From the NCBI RefSeq assembly GCF_003236305.1, contig NZ_POTX01000016.1, positions 1 through 47,883 on the forward strand: DNA of 47,883 nt. Reading direction: 5' to 3'. Shown piece by piece: positions 23,535 to 33,281 of the stretch. Source of the DNA: Micromonospora endophytica. GTDB taxonomy: Bacteria; Actinomycetota; Actinomycetes; Mycobacteriales; Micromonosporaceae. The notes below the pieces were generated by a model that ran no database searches, was not told the DNA's origin, and saw only the letters and a list, made by a program, of their open reading frames with translations. The position numbers were made by a program, and so were the translations under genes. Every line of letters starts with the position of its first letter. The stretch's first letter is position 1.

Positions 23535-24539
23535 ATGGCGTCGATCAGCCCCACCCAGCGGGCCCTCTCCCCCGACGACACGGCGGAATATCTGCGTGCC
23601 TCGTTCGGCCGCGACCGCCGGGTGGCCGACTGCGCTGCGCTGGGCGGCGGTGGTTTCGCCGCCGTGTGGTGGGCGCGCCTCGACAACGGTCGGCAGGTGG
23701 TCCTCAAGGTCGCGCCACCGCCCACGGCGCGGCTGCTGCGCTACGAGACGGATCTGCTCGCCGCCGAGGCCCGCTACTTCCGGCTGGTCGCCGCGCACGC
23801 GCCGCAGGTGCCGGTGCCGCCCGTGCTGCATCACGGCCGCGATCCGCGCCTCGGCGAATGGCTGGTCACCGGCCGGCTGCCCGGCCGGGCCCTGCCCGAC
23901 CTGGACGACGCCGACGACCTCGCCCGCTACGACTTCGGCGCCGCGATGGCCACCCTGCACCGGATCACCGGCGACCGGTTCGGCTACGACGCCGGACGTA
24001 CCGGCGGCGCCACCTGGTCGACCGCGTTCGCGGCGATCATCGAGGACCTGCTCGCCGACGCCGCCGACTGGGACATCACCCTTCCCGCGCCGCCGCAGCG
24101 GTTCCGGGCGCTGGTGGCCCGGCACGCCGATCTGCTCGACGAGATACGCCGGCCGGCCCTGCTGCACTTCGACGGCTGGGACGGCAACGTGCTGGCCGCG
24201 CCCGACGGCACCGGGGCGTACCGGATGTGCGGGCTGGTCGACGGCGAACGGTTCCTCTACGGCGACCCGCTGCTGGACCTGGTCTCCCCGCTGCTGTTCC
24301 GCCGCGCGGAGGAGGAGCCGGAGCATCCGTTCCTGCGCGGCTACGCCGACGCCGTCGGCACGCCGCTGGTCTTCGACGAGGGGGTACGCCGACGGTTGGC
24401 GCTGTACCGGATGCACCTGCACCTGCTGATGACGGTGGAGATGCCCAGCCGGGGCATCACCCCGGCCAACGACCCCGGCCGGCACGCCCGGCTGGCCGAG
24501 TTGCTGGAGCGCGACCTCGCCGACCTCGCCGCGGGCTGA
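23535..24539 (+). CDS. APH-fold phosphotransferase family protein
   Basis: A 334-residue protein from an ATG at 23535. GGGGFAAVWWARL is a glycine-rich nucleotide loop, VVLKVAP the ATP lysine, LLHFDGWDGNVL the Brenner-type catalytic loop (here HFDGWDGN instead of HGDxxxxN), and LVDGERFLYGDPLLDL the metal aspartate. The variant loop keeps D and N, so it may be active. The family phosphorylates aminoglycosides, choline or other small hydroxyl compounds; the substrate is unknown. TACCGT sits at leaderless -10 distance before the ATG. Confidence 0.85.
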   Translation: MASISPTQRALSPDDTAEYLRASFGRDRRVADCAALGGGGFAAVWWARLDNGRQVVLKVAPPPTARLLRYETDLLAAEARYFRLVAAHAPQVPVPPVLHHGRDPRLGEWLVTGRLPGRALPDLDDADDLARYDFGAAMATLHRITGDRFGYDAGRTGGATWSTAFAAIIEDLLADAADWDITLPAPPQRFRALVARHADLLDEIRRPALLHFDGWDGNVLAAPDGTGAYRMCGLVDGERFLYGDPLLDLVSPLLFRRAEEEPEHPFLRGYADAVGTPLVFDEGVRRRLALYRMHLHLLMTVEMPSRGITPANDPGRHARLAELLERDLADLAAG

Positions 24540-24624
24540 CCGGCCACCCGCACCCCGGGCCAGGCCCTCCGGGCGGGCGGCCGTCGCTCGCCGGGCAGGC
24601 GACCGGCGGCCAGCCCGGGTCGGG

Positions 24625-26427
24625 TCAGGACGGTGCGAAGCGGGCGATCGGGTTGGCCAGGGCACCGACGAGTTGCAGCGCGGCGGAGGGGTCGGCCAGG
24701 TCGACCATCTGCTGGTTGTCGCGCAGTTGCAGCCGGTTGAGGCAGGAGAGCGCGAACTCGGGGGCGAACAGGTCGTAGCGGGCCAGCCGGTCGGCCAGGT
24801 GGGGCACCTGGGCGGCGTACTCGGTGGCGCAGTCGGCGACCGCGCGCCAGAAGGTCTCCTCGTCGGCGACGCCGTGGGCGACCAGGAGCGGGCCGAGGAA
24901 GCGGAAGAAGCAGTCGAAGACGTCGGTGAAGATGGAGAGCAGCTTCATCTCCTCCGGCACCTCGGCCCGGATCCGCGCGACGGCCGGCGGCAGCGGCGCG
25001 TCGGCGTCCATCACCACGATCTCCTCGGCGATGTCCTTGAAGATCACCCGCTGCACGGCCCCGTCCCGCAGCACCAGGATGACGTTCTCGCCGTGCGGCA
25101 TGAACGCCAGGTCGTAGGCGTAGAAAGCGTGCAGCAGCGGAGTGAGGTAGGCGTGCAGGTAGCGGCGCAGCCACTGCGCCGGCGCCAGCCCGGAGGCGGC
25201 GATCAGCTCGGCGACGAAGGCCCGGCCGTCGGCGTCGACGTGCAGCAGCGACGCCATGGTGGCCAGCCGCTCGCCGGGGGCCAGGCCGGGCACCGGGCTC
25301 TCCCGCCACAGCGCGGCGAGCATCTTCCGGTACGGCGAGTAGCGGTCGGTGGCCGCCTCGTACTGCCGGTGCCGGTAACCGACGGCGGCCCGCTCCCGGA
25401 TGATGGTCAGCCCGGTGGCCTGGAACACCTCGTCGCCGGCGATCAGCTCGGCGAGCCAGTCGTTGATGGCCGGGGTGGCTTCCATGTACGCCGCGGAGAG
25501 CCCCCGCATGAAGCCCATGTTCAGCACCGACAGCGCGGTCTTGACGTAGTGCCGCTGCGGCGCGTCGACGTTGAAGAAGGTGCGGATGGACTGCTGGGCG
25601 AGGTACTCGTCGGGCCCTTCGCCGAGGCAGACCAGCCTGCGGGTGGCCAGCTCACCGGCGAAGGTGACGGCCAGCTTGTTCCACCACTGCCAGGGGTGCA
25701 CCGGGATGAGCAGGTGATCGGCCAGGTCCAGGTCGAGTGCGGCCATGGTCGCGGCGAACCGGGCCAGGGTCGCCTCGTCCAGCTCGGCCCGGAGCAGACC
25801 GTCGTAGTCGAGGTCGGCGGAGCAGGTGAAGGTCGCGTGGTCGCGGTGCGCGGCGAGCCAGATCAGGCGTACCGGTCGGGCGGCTTCCGGGGCGTGGCGG
25901 TGGTACTCGTCGACGCCGAAGCCGAGGCGGCCGTTGTTGGCCACGAAGCAGGGATGCCCCTCGGTCATCGACGTCTCGATGGTCTGGAAGTCGGCCTCGA
26001 CCAGCTTCGCCGCGCTCGGCAACGGACGATCCAGCTTGTACGCGATGCCGGCCAGAGTGGAGGTGATCTCCTCCAGGTAGACCGGCAGGATCCGGTCGGT
26101 GAGGCCGAGCGTGGTGCGCAGGTCGAGGCAGAGGTCGACGGCGTCCAGGGGCAGCGCCTCGTCGCCCCGGTGACGGGTGATGCTGGTCGGGTCGATGTCC
26201 CAGTGCTCCAGGGTCAGCACCCGGGCGGCGAAGCGGTATCGCACGTCGCCGGAGTCGCTTGTCACCGCGTACCACAGTCGGCCGGCGGCATCGGCGGCCG
26301 GCCCGTCCGGTTCTGGGGTGAGCAGCCGCTCGTGCGCGAACTCGGCCAGGGCCTTGCGCACCAACGCCCGGTTGGCCCGCGCCCAGGTTTCCGGCCGCAG
26401 GTGGGCGACCAGGTCAGGCATGCTCAC
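24625..26427 (-). CDS. desD: DesD-type NIS siderophore synthetase
   Basis: A 600-residue IucA/IucC-family enzyme from a GTG at 26427 with AAGGAG seven bases upstream. KLVEADFQTIETSMTEGHPCFVANNGRLGF and HPWQWWNKLAV are core substrate/ATP-site blocks; the C-terminal FhuF-like part has HAYLTPLLHAFYAYDLAFMPHGENVILVL and IFKDIAEEIVV. With the three upstream genes it gives the complete desABCD set, so it should adenylate N-hydroxy-N-succinyl-cadaverine and join three units into a (nor)desferrioxamine. It overlaps desC by 14 bases and is the last gene of the leftward unit. Confidence 0.93.
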   Translation of the reverse strand: MSMPDLVAHLRPETWARANRALVRKALAEFAHERLLTPEPDGPAADAAGRLWYAVTSDSGDVRYRFAARVLTLEHWDIDPTSITRHRGDEALPLDAVDLCLDLRTTLGLTDRILPVYLEEITSTLAGIAYKLDRPLPSAAKLVEADFQTIETSMTEGHPCFVANNGRLGFGVDEYHRHAPEAARPVRLIWLAAHRDHATFTCSADLDYDGLLRAELDEATLARFAATMAALDLDLADHLLIPVHPWQWWNKLAVTFAGELATRRLVCLGEGPDEYLAQQSIRTFFNVDAPQRHYVKTALSVLNMGFMRGLSAAYMEATPAINDWLAELIAGDEVFQATGLTIIRERAAVGYRHRQYEAATDRYSPYRKMLAALWRESPVPGLAPGERLATMASLLHVDADGRAFVAELIAASGLAPAQWLRRYLHAYLTPLLHAFYAYDLAFMPHGENVILVLRDGAVQRVIFKDIAEEIVVMDADAPLPPAVARIRAEVPEEMKLLSIFTDVFDCFFRFLGPLLVAHGVADEETFWRAVADCATEYAAQVPHLADRLARYDLFAPEFALSCLNRLQLRDNQQMVDLADPSAALQLVGALANPIARFAPS

Positions 26428-27040
26428 GGTGATTCTCCTTGACGACGGTGGCGGCGGTGGTGCCCGTGGCGGTGCCGCCGGTGGCGGTGGCGGCGAGGAA
26501 CCGCGGCCGGGTGCAGATGCTCAGCAGAGCCATCTTCTCCGGCTTGGTGATCGGACCGATCACCTCGAAGCCGACCGCCGCGTTGAGCGCCTGCACCGCG
26601 GTGTTGCGGATGTCCGGCTCGACCACCACCCGCTCGGTGCGGGGGTCGGCGAAGAGCCACGACAGCACCGTGGTGATCACGGCGCGGGTGAAGCCGTGCA
26701 CCGGGACCTCCGGCGGGGCGCAGAGGAAGTGCATGCCCACGTCGCCGGGGCGCGCCTCGTAGAGTCCGACCAGCTCGACGTGGGCCGGGTCGTACCGTTC
26801 GGCGAGGAAGGCCGGCGCGTCGCGCCACAGGCCGAGGAAGGCGTCGTGGTGCGGGTGCGCGGCGATCCGCCGGTACTCCTCGACGACCCCGTCCAGGTCG
26901 GCCTCCTGCATCAGCCAGAACGCCGACCTGGGGTGGGTCACCCAGCGGTGCAGCAGCGGCGCGTCGGCGACCGGATCGAGCGTACGCAGGGCGAACTCGC
27001 CGAGTCGGGGGTCGACCCGGGTGTGCACGAGCGACGTCAC
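26414..27040 (-). CDS. desC: DesC-type GNAT acyltransferase
   Basis: A 208-residue protein from a GTG that overlaps the desB stop by 4 bases. [26 protein letters not shown] and [46 protein letters not shown] belong to the IucB/RhbD/AlcB siderophore acyltransferase group. It would acylate N-hydroxycadaverine with succinyl-CoA (or acetyl-CoA), making the hydroxamate. The last ~25 residues are a Thr/Ala-rich low-complexity tail. Confidence 0.9.
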   Translation of the reverse strand: MTSLVHTRVDPRLGEFALRTLDPVADAPLLHRWVTHPRSAFWLMQEADLDGVVEEYRRIAAHPHHDAFLGLWRDAPAFLAERYDPAHVELVGLYEARPGDVGMHFLCAPPEVPVHGFTRAVITTVLSWLFADPRTERVVVEPDIRNTAVQALNAAVGFEVIGPITKPEKMALLSICTRPRFLAATATGGTATGTTAATVVKENHREHA

Positions 27041-28317
27041 GCCGGCACCCCGAACTCCTGGAAGGTGATCGACTTCTCGATCGGGTACGCCTCCCGGCCG
27101 AGCAGTTCCCGGATGATCCAGGCGTTGCGGTACGGGCCCATGCCGAGGTCGGGTGAGGTGATGCTGTGCGTGTGGGTGCCGCCGTTCTGGAGGAAGATGC
27201 CGCGCCCGCTCACGTCGACGCTGTAGTTGCGGGCCACGTCGAGCCGGCCGTGACCGTCGAAGCGCAGCCGATCCCGGATCGGGTCGAGGAAGCTCGGCAG
27301 CCGGTAACGGTAGCCGGTGGCCAGCACCAGCCCTTCGGTGTCCAGGGTGAAGTCGCGTTCCTGCTCGACGTGGCGCAACCCCAGGGTGTGCACGCCGGTG
27401 GCCTCGTCGTACGTGACGGCGGTCAGTTCGGTGTTGGTGAGCAGGCGGGTGGGTGCCGGGCCGTCGATGCTGCGGGCGTAGAGCAGGTCGTAGATGTCGT
27501 TGACCAGGTCGGCGGAGATGCCCTTGAACAGCCCTTTCTGCTCGGCTTCGAGCCGGTAGCGGGTGGGCTCGGGCAGGGCGTGGAAGTAGTCCACGTAGTC
27601 CGGTGAGGTCATCTCCAGGGTCAGTTTGGTGTATTCCAGCGGGAAGAAGCGCGGCGAGCGGGTCACCCAGTTCAGCTGGTAGCCGTGCGCGTCGATGTCG
27701 GTGAGCAGGTCGTGGTAGATCTCGGCGGCGCTCTGCCCGCTGCCGAGCACGGTGATGCTCCGCTTGGCCTTGAGCGCCGCGCGGTGTTCCAGGTAACGCG
27801 AGTTGTGCACGGCGTCGGAGTCCAGCCCGGCGCAGGCGGCGGGCAGGTGCGGCGGGGTGCCGGTGCCGAGCACCAGGTGCCGGGCCCGGTGGGTGACGGT
27901 GGTGCCGCCGGCGGTGGCGGTGACAACGTAAAGATCGTCGGCCGGGTCGTACTCGACGGCTGTCACCTGGTGGCCGAAGCGCAGGTGGGGCAGCTTCGCG
28001 GCGGCCCAGCGGCAGTACGCGTCGTACTCGGCGCGCAGCGGGAAGAAGCTCTCCCGGATGTAGAAGGGGTAGAGCCGGCCGATCTCCTTGAGGTAGGCGA
28101 GGAAGGAGTACGGCGAGGTGGGATCGGCCAGGGTGACCAGGTCGGCCAGGAACGGGGTCTGCAACCGGGACGACTCCAGCAGCATGCCGGGATGCCAGGA
28201 GACGTCGTCGCGGGCCTCCAGGAACAGCCCGTCGAGTTCGGCGAGCGGTGCGGTCAGGCAGGCCAGGCCGAGGTTGTACGGGCCCAGGCCGATCCCGATG
28301 AAGTCGTGGCTGTCCAT
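27037..28317 (-). CDS. desB: DesB-type cadaverine/lysine N-hydroxylase
   Basis: A 426-residue flavin monooxygenase. ATG 28317 is chosen because GGAGGG precedes it by four bases and because [20 protein letters not shown] begins right at the FAD loop; GTG 28350 would add 11 residues. [16 protein letters not shown] is the NADPH-binding loop, [32 protein letters not shown] is the family signature, and [10 protein letters not shown] the C-terminal ATGY motif. It hydroxylates the free amine of cadaverine using O2, FAD and NADPH. Confidence 0.93.
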   Translation of the reverse strand: MDSHDFIGIGLGPYNLGLACLTAPLAELDGLFLEARDDVSWHPGMLLESSRLQTPFLADLVTLADPTSPYSFLAYLKEIGRLYPFYIRESFFPLRAEYDAYCRWAAAKLPHLRFGHQVTAVEYDPADDLYVVTATAGGTTVTHRARHLVLGTGTPPHLPAACAGLDSDAVHNSRYLEHRAALKAKRSITVLGSGQSAAEIYHDLLTDIDAHGYQLNWVTRSPRFFPLEYTKLTLEMTSPDYVDYFHALPEPTRYRLEAEQKGLFKGISADLVNDIYDLLYARSIDGPAPTRLLTNTELTAVTYDEATGVHTLGLRHVEQERDFTLDTEGLVLATGYRYRLPSFLDPIRDRLRFDGHGRLDVARNYSVDVSGRGIFLQNGGTHTHSITSPDLGMGPYRNAWIIRELLGREAYPIEKSITFQEFGVPA

Positions 28318-28353
28318 CCGGCCCTCCAGGCTCGGGTTCGTCGGCGACACCGC

Positions 28354-29886
28354 TCAGCCCACCGGGCAGGTCAGCTCGGCGGAGCGCGCGGCGGCGTGGG
28401 TGTGCGCGTACCGGCCGGCGTGCTCGGCGATCAGGTCGAGCACACCTGCCACGTCCTCGACGGTGGTGGCCGGGTTGAGCACTGTGAACTTGAGGTGTTG
28501 CCGGCCGTCGACCCGGGTGCCGGCGACCACGGCCAGGCCGGAGGCGGCCAGCGCCTCCCGGGCGTGCAGGTTCGCCGCGTCGGCCAGCTCCGCCGGGGTG
28601 CCGGCGGGCCGCCAGCGGAACACCACGGTGCTCAGCGGCGAGCGGGTGAGCACCTCGAAGCGGGGATCGGCGGCAGCCAGTTCCCACGCCTGCGCGGCCC
28701 GGTCGCAGACCTCGTCGAAGAGTTCGCCCACCGCGTCCGGGCCCATCACCCGCAGGGTCAGCCAGAGCTTGAGCGCGTCGAAGCGGCGGGTGGTCTGCAG
28801 GCTCTTGTCGACCTGGTTGGGGATGCGCGCGGCCACCATCCGGGCCGGGTTGAGGTAGTCGGCGTGCCAGGTGGCGTGCCGCAGCGTACGCCGGTCGCGG
28901 ACCAGCACGGCACTGGAGCTGACCGGCTGGAAGAAGGACTTGTGGTAGTCGACTGTCACCGAGTCGGCCCGCTCGATGCCGTCGAGCAGGTGCCGGCGGG
29001 TCGGTGAGACGAGCAACCCGCAGCCGTACGCGGCGTCCACGTGCAGCCACGTCCCGGCGGTGGCGCACACCTCGGCGATCTCGTCGAGCGGGTCTATGGT
29101 GCCGAAGTCGGTGGTGCCGGCGGTGGCCACCACCGCCAGCACCGGCAGCCCGTCGCGGCGGCAGCGGGCGAGTTCGTGGCGGACCGCGCCGGCACGCATC
29201 CGCCGGTCCGGGCCGGTCTGCACCACCACCACCGCGTCCGGGGCCAGGCCGAGCAGCTTGGCTGCCTTCTGCACGCTGAAGTGACCGGCGGCCGAGGTGA
29301 CGATCCGCAGCCGGGGCAGCAGGATCCGCCGGTCGGTCGGGGTCGCTCCGGCCAGCGCCTCCTCCCGGGCCAGCAGCAGGGCGTGCAGGTTGGACTGGGT
29401 GCCGCCGCTGGTGAACACGCCGTCGGCGGCGGGGCCGAGGCCGATCCGGGCGGCGGTCCAGTCGATCAGACGCCGTTCGATGAGGGTGCCGCCGGCGCTC
29501 TGGTCCCAGGTGTCCAGAGAGGAGTTGACCGCGCTGAGCACCGCCTCGCCGACCAGTGCGGGGATGACCACCGGGCAGTTGAGGTGGGCCAGGTAACGCG
29601 GGTGGTGGAAGTAGACCGCGTCGCGCAGGTAGACCTGCTCCAGTTCGTCGAGGGCGGCGGCGGTGTCGGGCAGCGGCCGGTCCAGGTCGACCGCGTCCAC
29701 GAGCGGGGCCACCTGGTCCGGACGTACGCCGGTGAACGGGCCGGTCACCTCGGTCACCCGCCGGGCCACCCGGTCGACGCCGGCCGCCACCGCGGCGCGG
29801 TAGTCGTCAACTGTGCCCTCGTTGAACAGGTGGCTCCGGGCGGTTGTCGGCCGGGTCGGTGAAGTGGTGTGCACCGGCAGGGTCAT
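28354..29886 (-). CDS. desA: DesA-type PLP-dependent lysine decarboxylase
   Basis: A 510-residue group II decarboxylase from an ATG at 29886 with GGAGG seven bases upstream. YFHHPRYLAHLNCPV, FTSGGTQSNLHALLLARE, HVDAAYG (D284 for the PLP nitrogen) and TVDYHKSFF (K316 for the Schiff base) are all present. It decarboxylates L-lysine to cadaverine, the first step of desferrioxamine synthesis. It starts 137 bases after the binding-protein gene on the same strand, with a hairpin between them, so it may be read partly from the iron-box promoter at 31.1 kb and partly from its own. Confidence 0.93.
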   Translation of the reverse strand: MTLPVHTTSPTRPTTARSHLFNEGTVDDYRAAVAAGVDRVARRVTEVTGPFTGVRPDQVAPLVDAVDLDRPLPDTAAALDELEQVYLRDAVYFHHPRYLAHLNCPVVIPALVGEAVLSAVNSSLDTWDQSAGGTLIERRLIDWTAARIGLGPAADGVFTSGGTQSNLHALLLAREEALAGATPTDRRILLPRLRIVTSAAGHFSVQKAAKLLGLAPDAVVVVQTGPDRRMRAGAVRHELARCRRDGLPVLAVVATAGTTDFGTIDPLDEIAEVCATAGTWLHVDAAYGCGLLVSPTRRHLLDGIERADSVTVDYHKSFFQPVSSSAVLVRDRRTLRHATWHADYLNPARMVAARIPNQVDKSLQTTRRFDALKLWLTLRVMGPDAVGELFDEVCDRAAQAWELAAADPRFEVLTRSPLSTVVFRWRPAGTPAELADAANLHAREALAASGLAVVAGTRVDGRQHLKFTVLNPATTVEDVAGVLDLIAEHAGRYAHTHAAARSAELTCPVG

Positions 29887-29984
29887 GCGTGTCCTCCACG
29901 CTCGGCGGATCGGTTTTCGGGCAGCCGGAACCGGCAGCCGGCACGGCACGAGGCGGCTGCTGCGGTCGGTACGGATGACGGGGC

Positions 29985-30015
29985 GGCGGCCGGCGGGCTG
30001 GGCGCGCCGGCCGCC
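29985..30015 (-). terminator. Intra-locus hairpin (attenuating terminator?)
   Basis: A perfect 10-bp GC-only inverted repeat (29985-29994 and 30006-30015), 11-base loop, begins 8 bases past the binding-protein stop and ahead of desA. It may cut the amount of readthrough into desA. Confidence 0.5.
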
Positions 30016-30023
30016 CGTGCGGG

Positions 30024-31055
30024 TCAGGTCAGTTTCCGGGCGCCCTGGATGGCCTTGGCAAGGTTCTCCAGCAGCGGGGCGGCGCCGGCGTAGGAGAAGC
30101 GGGGCACGGCGTCCCACGGCGTGACCTGACCGGCCTGCACGGCGGGCAGTTGCTTCCAGGTGGGTTTGGCGGCCAGGTCGGGCGGTTGCAGGGCCGTGCT
30201 GCGGTTGTCGAGCAGGATCAGGTCGGCCGGGAACCTGTCGGCGTTCTCCCAGCTCAGGGCCTCGAAGTAGTCGCCGGCCTCCAGCTTGGTGGGCACCACG
30301 ATGTCGACGCCGAGTTCGGCGAAGAACATCAGGTCGGTGCTGACCTTCGGGTTGGAGACGTAGAACAGGTCCGGGCTGCCGGAGGCGGCCAGCACCTTGA
30401 TGCCCGGGTTGGCCTTGACCGCTTGGCGCACCGCCTCCGCGGCGGCCTCGAAGCGGGCCTTGGCGTCGGTGACCTTGGCCGCCGACAGGTCGGCGCCGAG
30501 GGACGCGGCGAGTTCGGCGTACCGCGCGATGGGCGTGGTCATCGGCACCCGGGCGGTGGTGATGGTGACCACCGGCGCGAGCGGCAGGATCTTGTCCTTG
30601 CTCTCGTCCGGCACGTACCAGTAGGCACCCGGGTCGTACATGTGGGTGACGAGCAGTTCCGGACGCAGCGCGGCGTACTTCTCGACGCTGAACTCGCCCC
30701 AGACGTTGCCGAGGATCTCGACGCGCTTCACGTCCAGGTCACCGGCCTGCGCCTCGGCGCTGCCGTCGGCCTTTGTGGTCTCCCCGAAGACGCCCACCAG
30801 CTCCGGACCGAGTCCGTAATCGACAAGTGCGGCAGCCGCACCGGTGAACGCCACCACCCGGGCTGGGCGGGCGTCGGCGGTGACCGTCTCGGGGCGGTCG
30901 TCGGTAAACGACCAGGGACCGGATTCGTTGCTGGAGCCGGGTTCCGCGGTGTCGTCCCGGCCGCAGCCGGCGAGCACGGCGGCGAGGGCAGCGGCACCGC
31001 CGGCAGCGAGCAGCCCCCGGCGGGAGAGGCGGCGTACGGGAACGGGATCAATCAT
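30024..31055 (-). CDS. Iron-siderophore ABC transporter substrate-binding lipoprotein
   Basis: A 343-residue protein from an ATG at 31055. The N terminus has a twin-arginine-like RRLSRRGLLAAGG segment and the lipobox LAGC (C31). The mature part fits the FecB/FepB class III binding fold: RVVAFTGAAAALVDYGLGPELVGVFG, EKYAALRPELLVTHM, a long connecting helix, then LFYVSNPKVSTDLMFFAELG and DLILLDNRS. It captures ferric hydroxamate outside the cell and hands it to the permeases encoded divergently. It is the first gene after the iron box on the left side. Confidence 0.92.
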   Translation of the reverse strand: MIDPVPVRRLSRRGLLAAGGAAALAAVLAGCGRDDTAEPGSSNESGPWSFTDDRPETVTADARPARVVAFTGAAAALVDYGLGPELVGVFGETTKADGSAEAQAGDLDVKRVEILGNVWGEFSVEKYAALRPELLVTHMYDPGAYWYVPDESKDKILPLAPVVTITTARVPMTTPIARYAELAASLGADLSAAKVTDAKARFEAAAEAVRQAVKANPGIKVLAASGSPDLFYVSNPKVSTDLMFFAELGVDIVVPTKLEAGDYFEALSWENADRFPADLILLDNRSTALQPPDLAAKPTWKQLPAVQAGQVTPWDAVPRFSYAGAAPLLENLAKAIQGARKLT

Positions 31056-31101
31056 GGTGTCGTCTTTCGATCAAGGATCCGGGGGCCATGGACAGTCGCG
31101 G

Positions 31102-31120
31102 TTAGGCTAACCTAACCTAA
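31102..31120. promoter_or_regulatory. DmdR/IdeR-type iron box
   Basis: TTAGGCTAACCTAACCTAA, read on the minus strand, agrees with the actinobacterial iron box TTAGGTTAGGCTAACCTAA at 17 of 19 positions. It lies in the 101-base spacer between the leftward binding-protein/des unit and the rightward permease unit and so can repress both under iron sufficiency. Confidence 0.88.
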
Positions 31121-31156
31121 CCTCCTGTCAAGTCCCGCTCGGCGTTTCGCACCACA

Positions 31157-32212
31157 TTGGAGTTCACACTGTCCGTCATCGAGTCACCACCGGCCGATAC
31201 GCCGACCCGGTCCCCTCGTCGACAACGCGCCGCGTACCGTGGCGCCGGTCTCGCCCTCGCCGCCCTGGCCCTGATCGCCGTCGCGGTGCTCAGCATCGCC
31301 GTGGGCGCCAAGGCGATCCCGCTGCCGCAGGTGTGGCAGGCGCTCACCGACCGCGACGCCGCCGAATACGCCGTGGTGCACGAGATGCGGCTGCCCCGGA
31401 CGCTGCTCGGCCTACTCGCCGGCACCGCACTCGGGGTGGCCGGCGCGGCGATGCAGGCACTGACCCGCAACCCGCTCGCCGACCCCGGGCTGCTCGGCAT
31501 CAACGCGGGCGCCGCCGCCGCGATCGCCACCGCCGCGCTGCTGTTCGGCGTCGGCGGCGGCACCGGCCAGGTCTGGTTCGCGCTGGCCGGCGCGGCGCTG
31601 GTGACGGTCGCGGTGTACGCCGTCGGCGGCGGACGCACCGCCACCCCGGCCCGGCTGGCGCTGGCCGGCGCGGCGCTCAACGCGGCCCTCTACTCCTACG
31701 TCAGCGCGGTGATGCTGCTCGACTCGGCCAGCCTGGAGCGGCTGCGGTTCTGGACCGTCGGCTCGCTGGCCAGCGCCGACGACGCGACGGTGCGACGGGT
31801 GCTGCCGTTCATCCTGGTCGGGCTGCTGGCCGCGCTGCTCGCCGCCCGCCCACTCAACGCGCTGGCCCTCGGTGACGACACCGCCCAGGCGCTGGGTGCC
31901 CGTCCCGCGCTGATCCGGGCGGGAGTGATCGTCGCCATCACCCTGCTCTGCGGCGCGGCCACCGCCGCCTGCGGGCCGATCGTCTTCGTCGGGCTGCTGG
32001 TGCCACACCTGGTGCGTACCCTCACCGGGCCGGACCTGCGCTGGCTGCTGCCGTACTGCGCGCTGCTCGCCCCGGTGCTGCTGCTCGGCGCCGATGTGCT
32101 CGGCCGGGTGCTGGGCCGGCCGGGCGAGTTGCAGGTGGGCCTGCTCACCGCCGTGCTCGGCGGCCCGCTGTTCCTCTGGTTGGTGACCCGGACGAGGACG
32201 AACCGCCCATGA
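31157..32212 (+). CDS. FecCD-type siderophore permease 1
   Basis: A 351-residue multi-pass protein. The frame's first start is a TTG at 31157; a CTG at 31169 with GGAG six bases before it is an alternative, as no ATG/GTG is near. MRLPRTLLGLLAGTALGVAGAAMQALTRNPLADPGLLGINAGA is the diagnostic FecCD segment; GPIVFVGLLVPHLVRTLTGPD holds the EAA-like loop contacting the ATPase. About ten helices are seen. It pairs with the next gene to form the membrane channel. A 4-base ATGA overlap couples it to permease 2. Confidence 0.9.
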   Translation: MEFTLSVIESPPADTPTRSPRRQRAAYRGAGLALAALALIAVAVLSIAVGAKAIPLPQVWQALTDRDAAEYAVVHEMRLPRTLLGLLAGTALGVAGAAMQALTRNPLADPGLLGINAGAAAAIATAALLFGVGGGTGQVWFALAGAALVTVAVYAVGGGRTATPARLALAGAALNAALYSYVSAVMLLDSASLERLRFWTVGSLASADDATVRRVLPFILVGLLAALLAARPLNALALGDDTAQALGARPALIRAGVIVAITLLCGAATAACGPIVFVGLLVPHLVRTLTGPDLRWLLPYCALLAPVLLLGADVLGRVLGRPGELQVGLLTAVLGGPLFLWLVTRTRTNRP

Positions 32213-33231
32213 TCGTCATCCGTACCCCCGGTGGTGTGTCGCTCCGGTTGCGTCCCCGCTCCCTCGTCGTCGGGGCGACCGCCGCGCTGCTCGCCCTCGC
32301 GGTGGGCGTGCTCGCTGTCGGTCACGGCGACTACCCGATGTCGCCGGCCGACGTGCTGCGCACCCTGACCGGCGGCGGCAGTCCCGCCGAGGAGTTCATC
32401 GTCACCGAGCTGCGGCTGCCCCGGCTGGTCACCGGGCTGGCCGTCGGCGCCGCGCTCGGCCTGGCCGGCGCGGTGTTCCAGGCCCTGGTCCGCAACCCGC
32501 TGGGCAGCCCCGACGTGCTCGGTTTCACCCAGGGCGCGGCGACCGGCGCGCTGGTCGTGGTGGTCCTCGGCGGCAGCAGCGCCACGCTGGCCGGCGCCGC
32601 CGCGCTCGGCGGCATCGGCACCGGTCTGCTGATCTACCTGATCGCCTGGCGGCGCGGGGTGCACGGCTACCGGCTGGTGCTCGTCGGCATCGGCATGTGG
32701 GCCATCCTCAGCGGCGTCAACGGCTACCTGCTGACCCGCGCGCCGCTGATGGAAGCGGCGCGGGCCGTGCTCTGGCTCACCGGCAGCCTCGACGGCCGGG
32801 ACTGGTCGCACGCCGGTCCGTTGCTGGCCGCCCTCGCGGTGACGGTGCCGGTGCTGCTCGCGGCCGGTCCGGCGCTGCGGATGACCGAACTGGGCGACGA
32901 CGCGGCGAGTGCGCTCGGCGTGTCCGTGCCACGGCTGCGCCTGCTCCTGCTCGCCGCGGCGGTGCTGCTGGTCTCCCTCGCGGCGGCCGCCGCCGGTCCG
33001 GTGTCGTTCGTCGCGCTCACCGCCCCGCACCTGGCCCGGCGGCTGACCCGCGCGCCCGGCACCAACCTGCTGCCGGCCGCGATCGTCGGCGCGCTGATCG
33101 TCGTCACCGCCGACCAGGTGGCGCTGCGCGTCTTCCCCAGCCAACTGCCGGTCGGCGTGGTGACCGGGGTGCTGGGCGGCGGCTACCTGGTCTGGCTGCT
33201 GGCCACCGAACGCCGGGCCGGTCGACTGTGA
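32209..33231 (+). CDS. FecCD-type siderophore permease 2
   Basis: A 340-residue permease from an ATG overlapping the previous stop. LRLPRLVTGLAVGAALGLAGAVFQALVRNPLGSPDVLGFTQGA mirrors permease 1, and GPVSFVALTAPHLARRLTR is its ATPase-contact loop. It has about nine to ten helices. Together with permease 1, the ATPase and the divergent binding protein it forms a complete hydroxamate uptake ABC system. Confidence 0.92.
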   Translation: MIVIRTPGGVSLRLRPRSLVVGATAALLALAVGVLAVGHGDYPMSPADVLRTLTGGGSPAEEFIVTELRLPRLVTGLAVGAALGLAGAVFQALVRNPLGSPDVLGFTQGAATGALVVVVLGGSSATLAGAAALGGIGTGLLIYLIAWRRGVHGYRLVLVGIGMWAILSGVNGYLLTRAPLMEAARAVLWLTGSLDGRDWSHAGPLLAALAVTVPVLLAAGPALRMTELGDDAASALGVSVPRLRLLLLAAAVLLVSLAAAAAGPVSFVALTAPHLARRLTRAPGTNLLPAAIVGALIVVTADQVALRVFPSQLPVGVVTGVLGGGYLVWLLATERRAGRL

Positions 33232-33281
33232 CCGGCCCGGCCGGCGGACCGGCGAAGACCACCGATGAGAACGGAGCAACC

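Noticed and set aside
24540..24624. Terminator between the APH-like gene and desD
   Set aside because: G/C-rich with partial symmetry, but no arm longer than about 8 matching bases without mismatches.
26414..29068. 884-residue minus-strand frame
   Set aside because: Only its last 208 residues (DesC) are real; the rest is a shadow of desA and desB.
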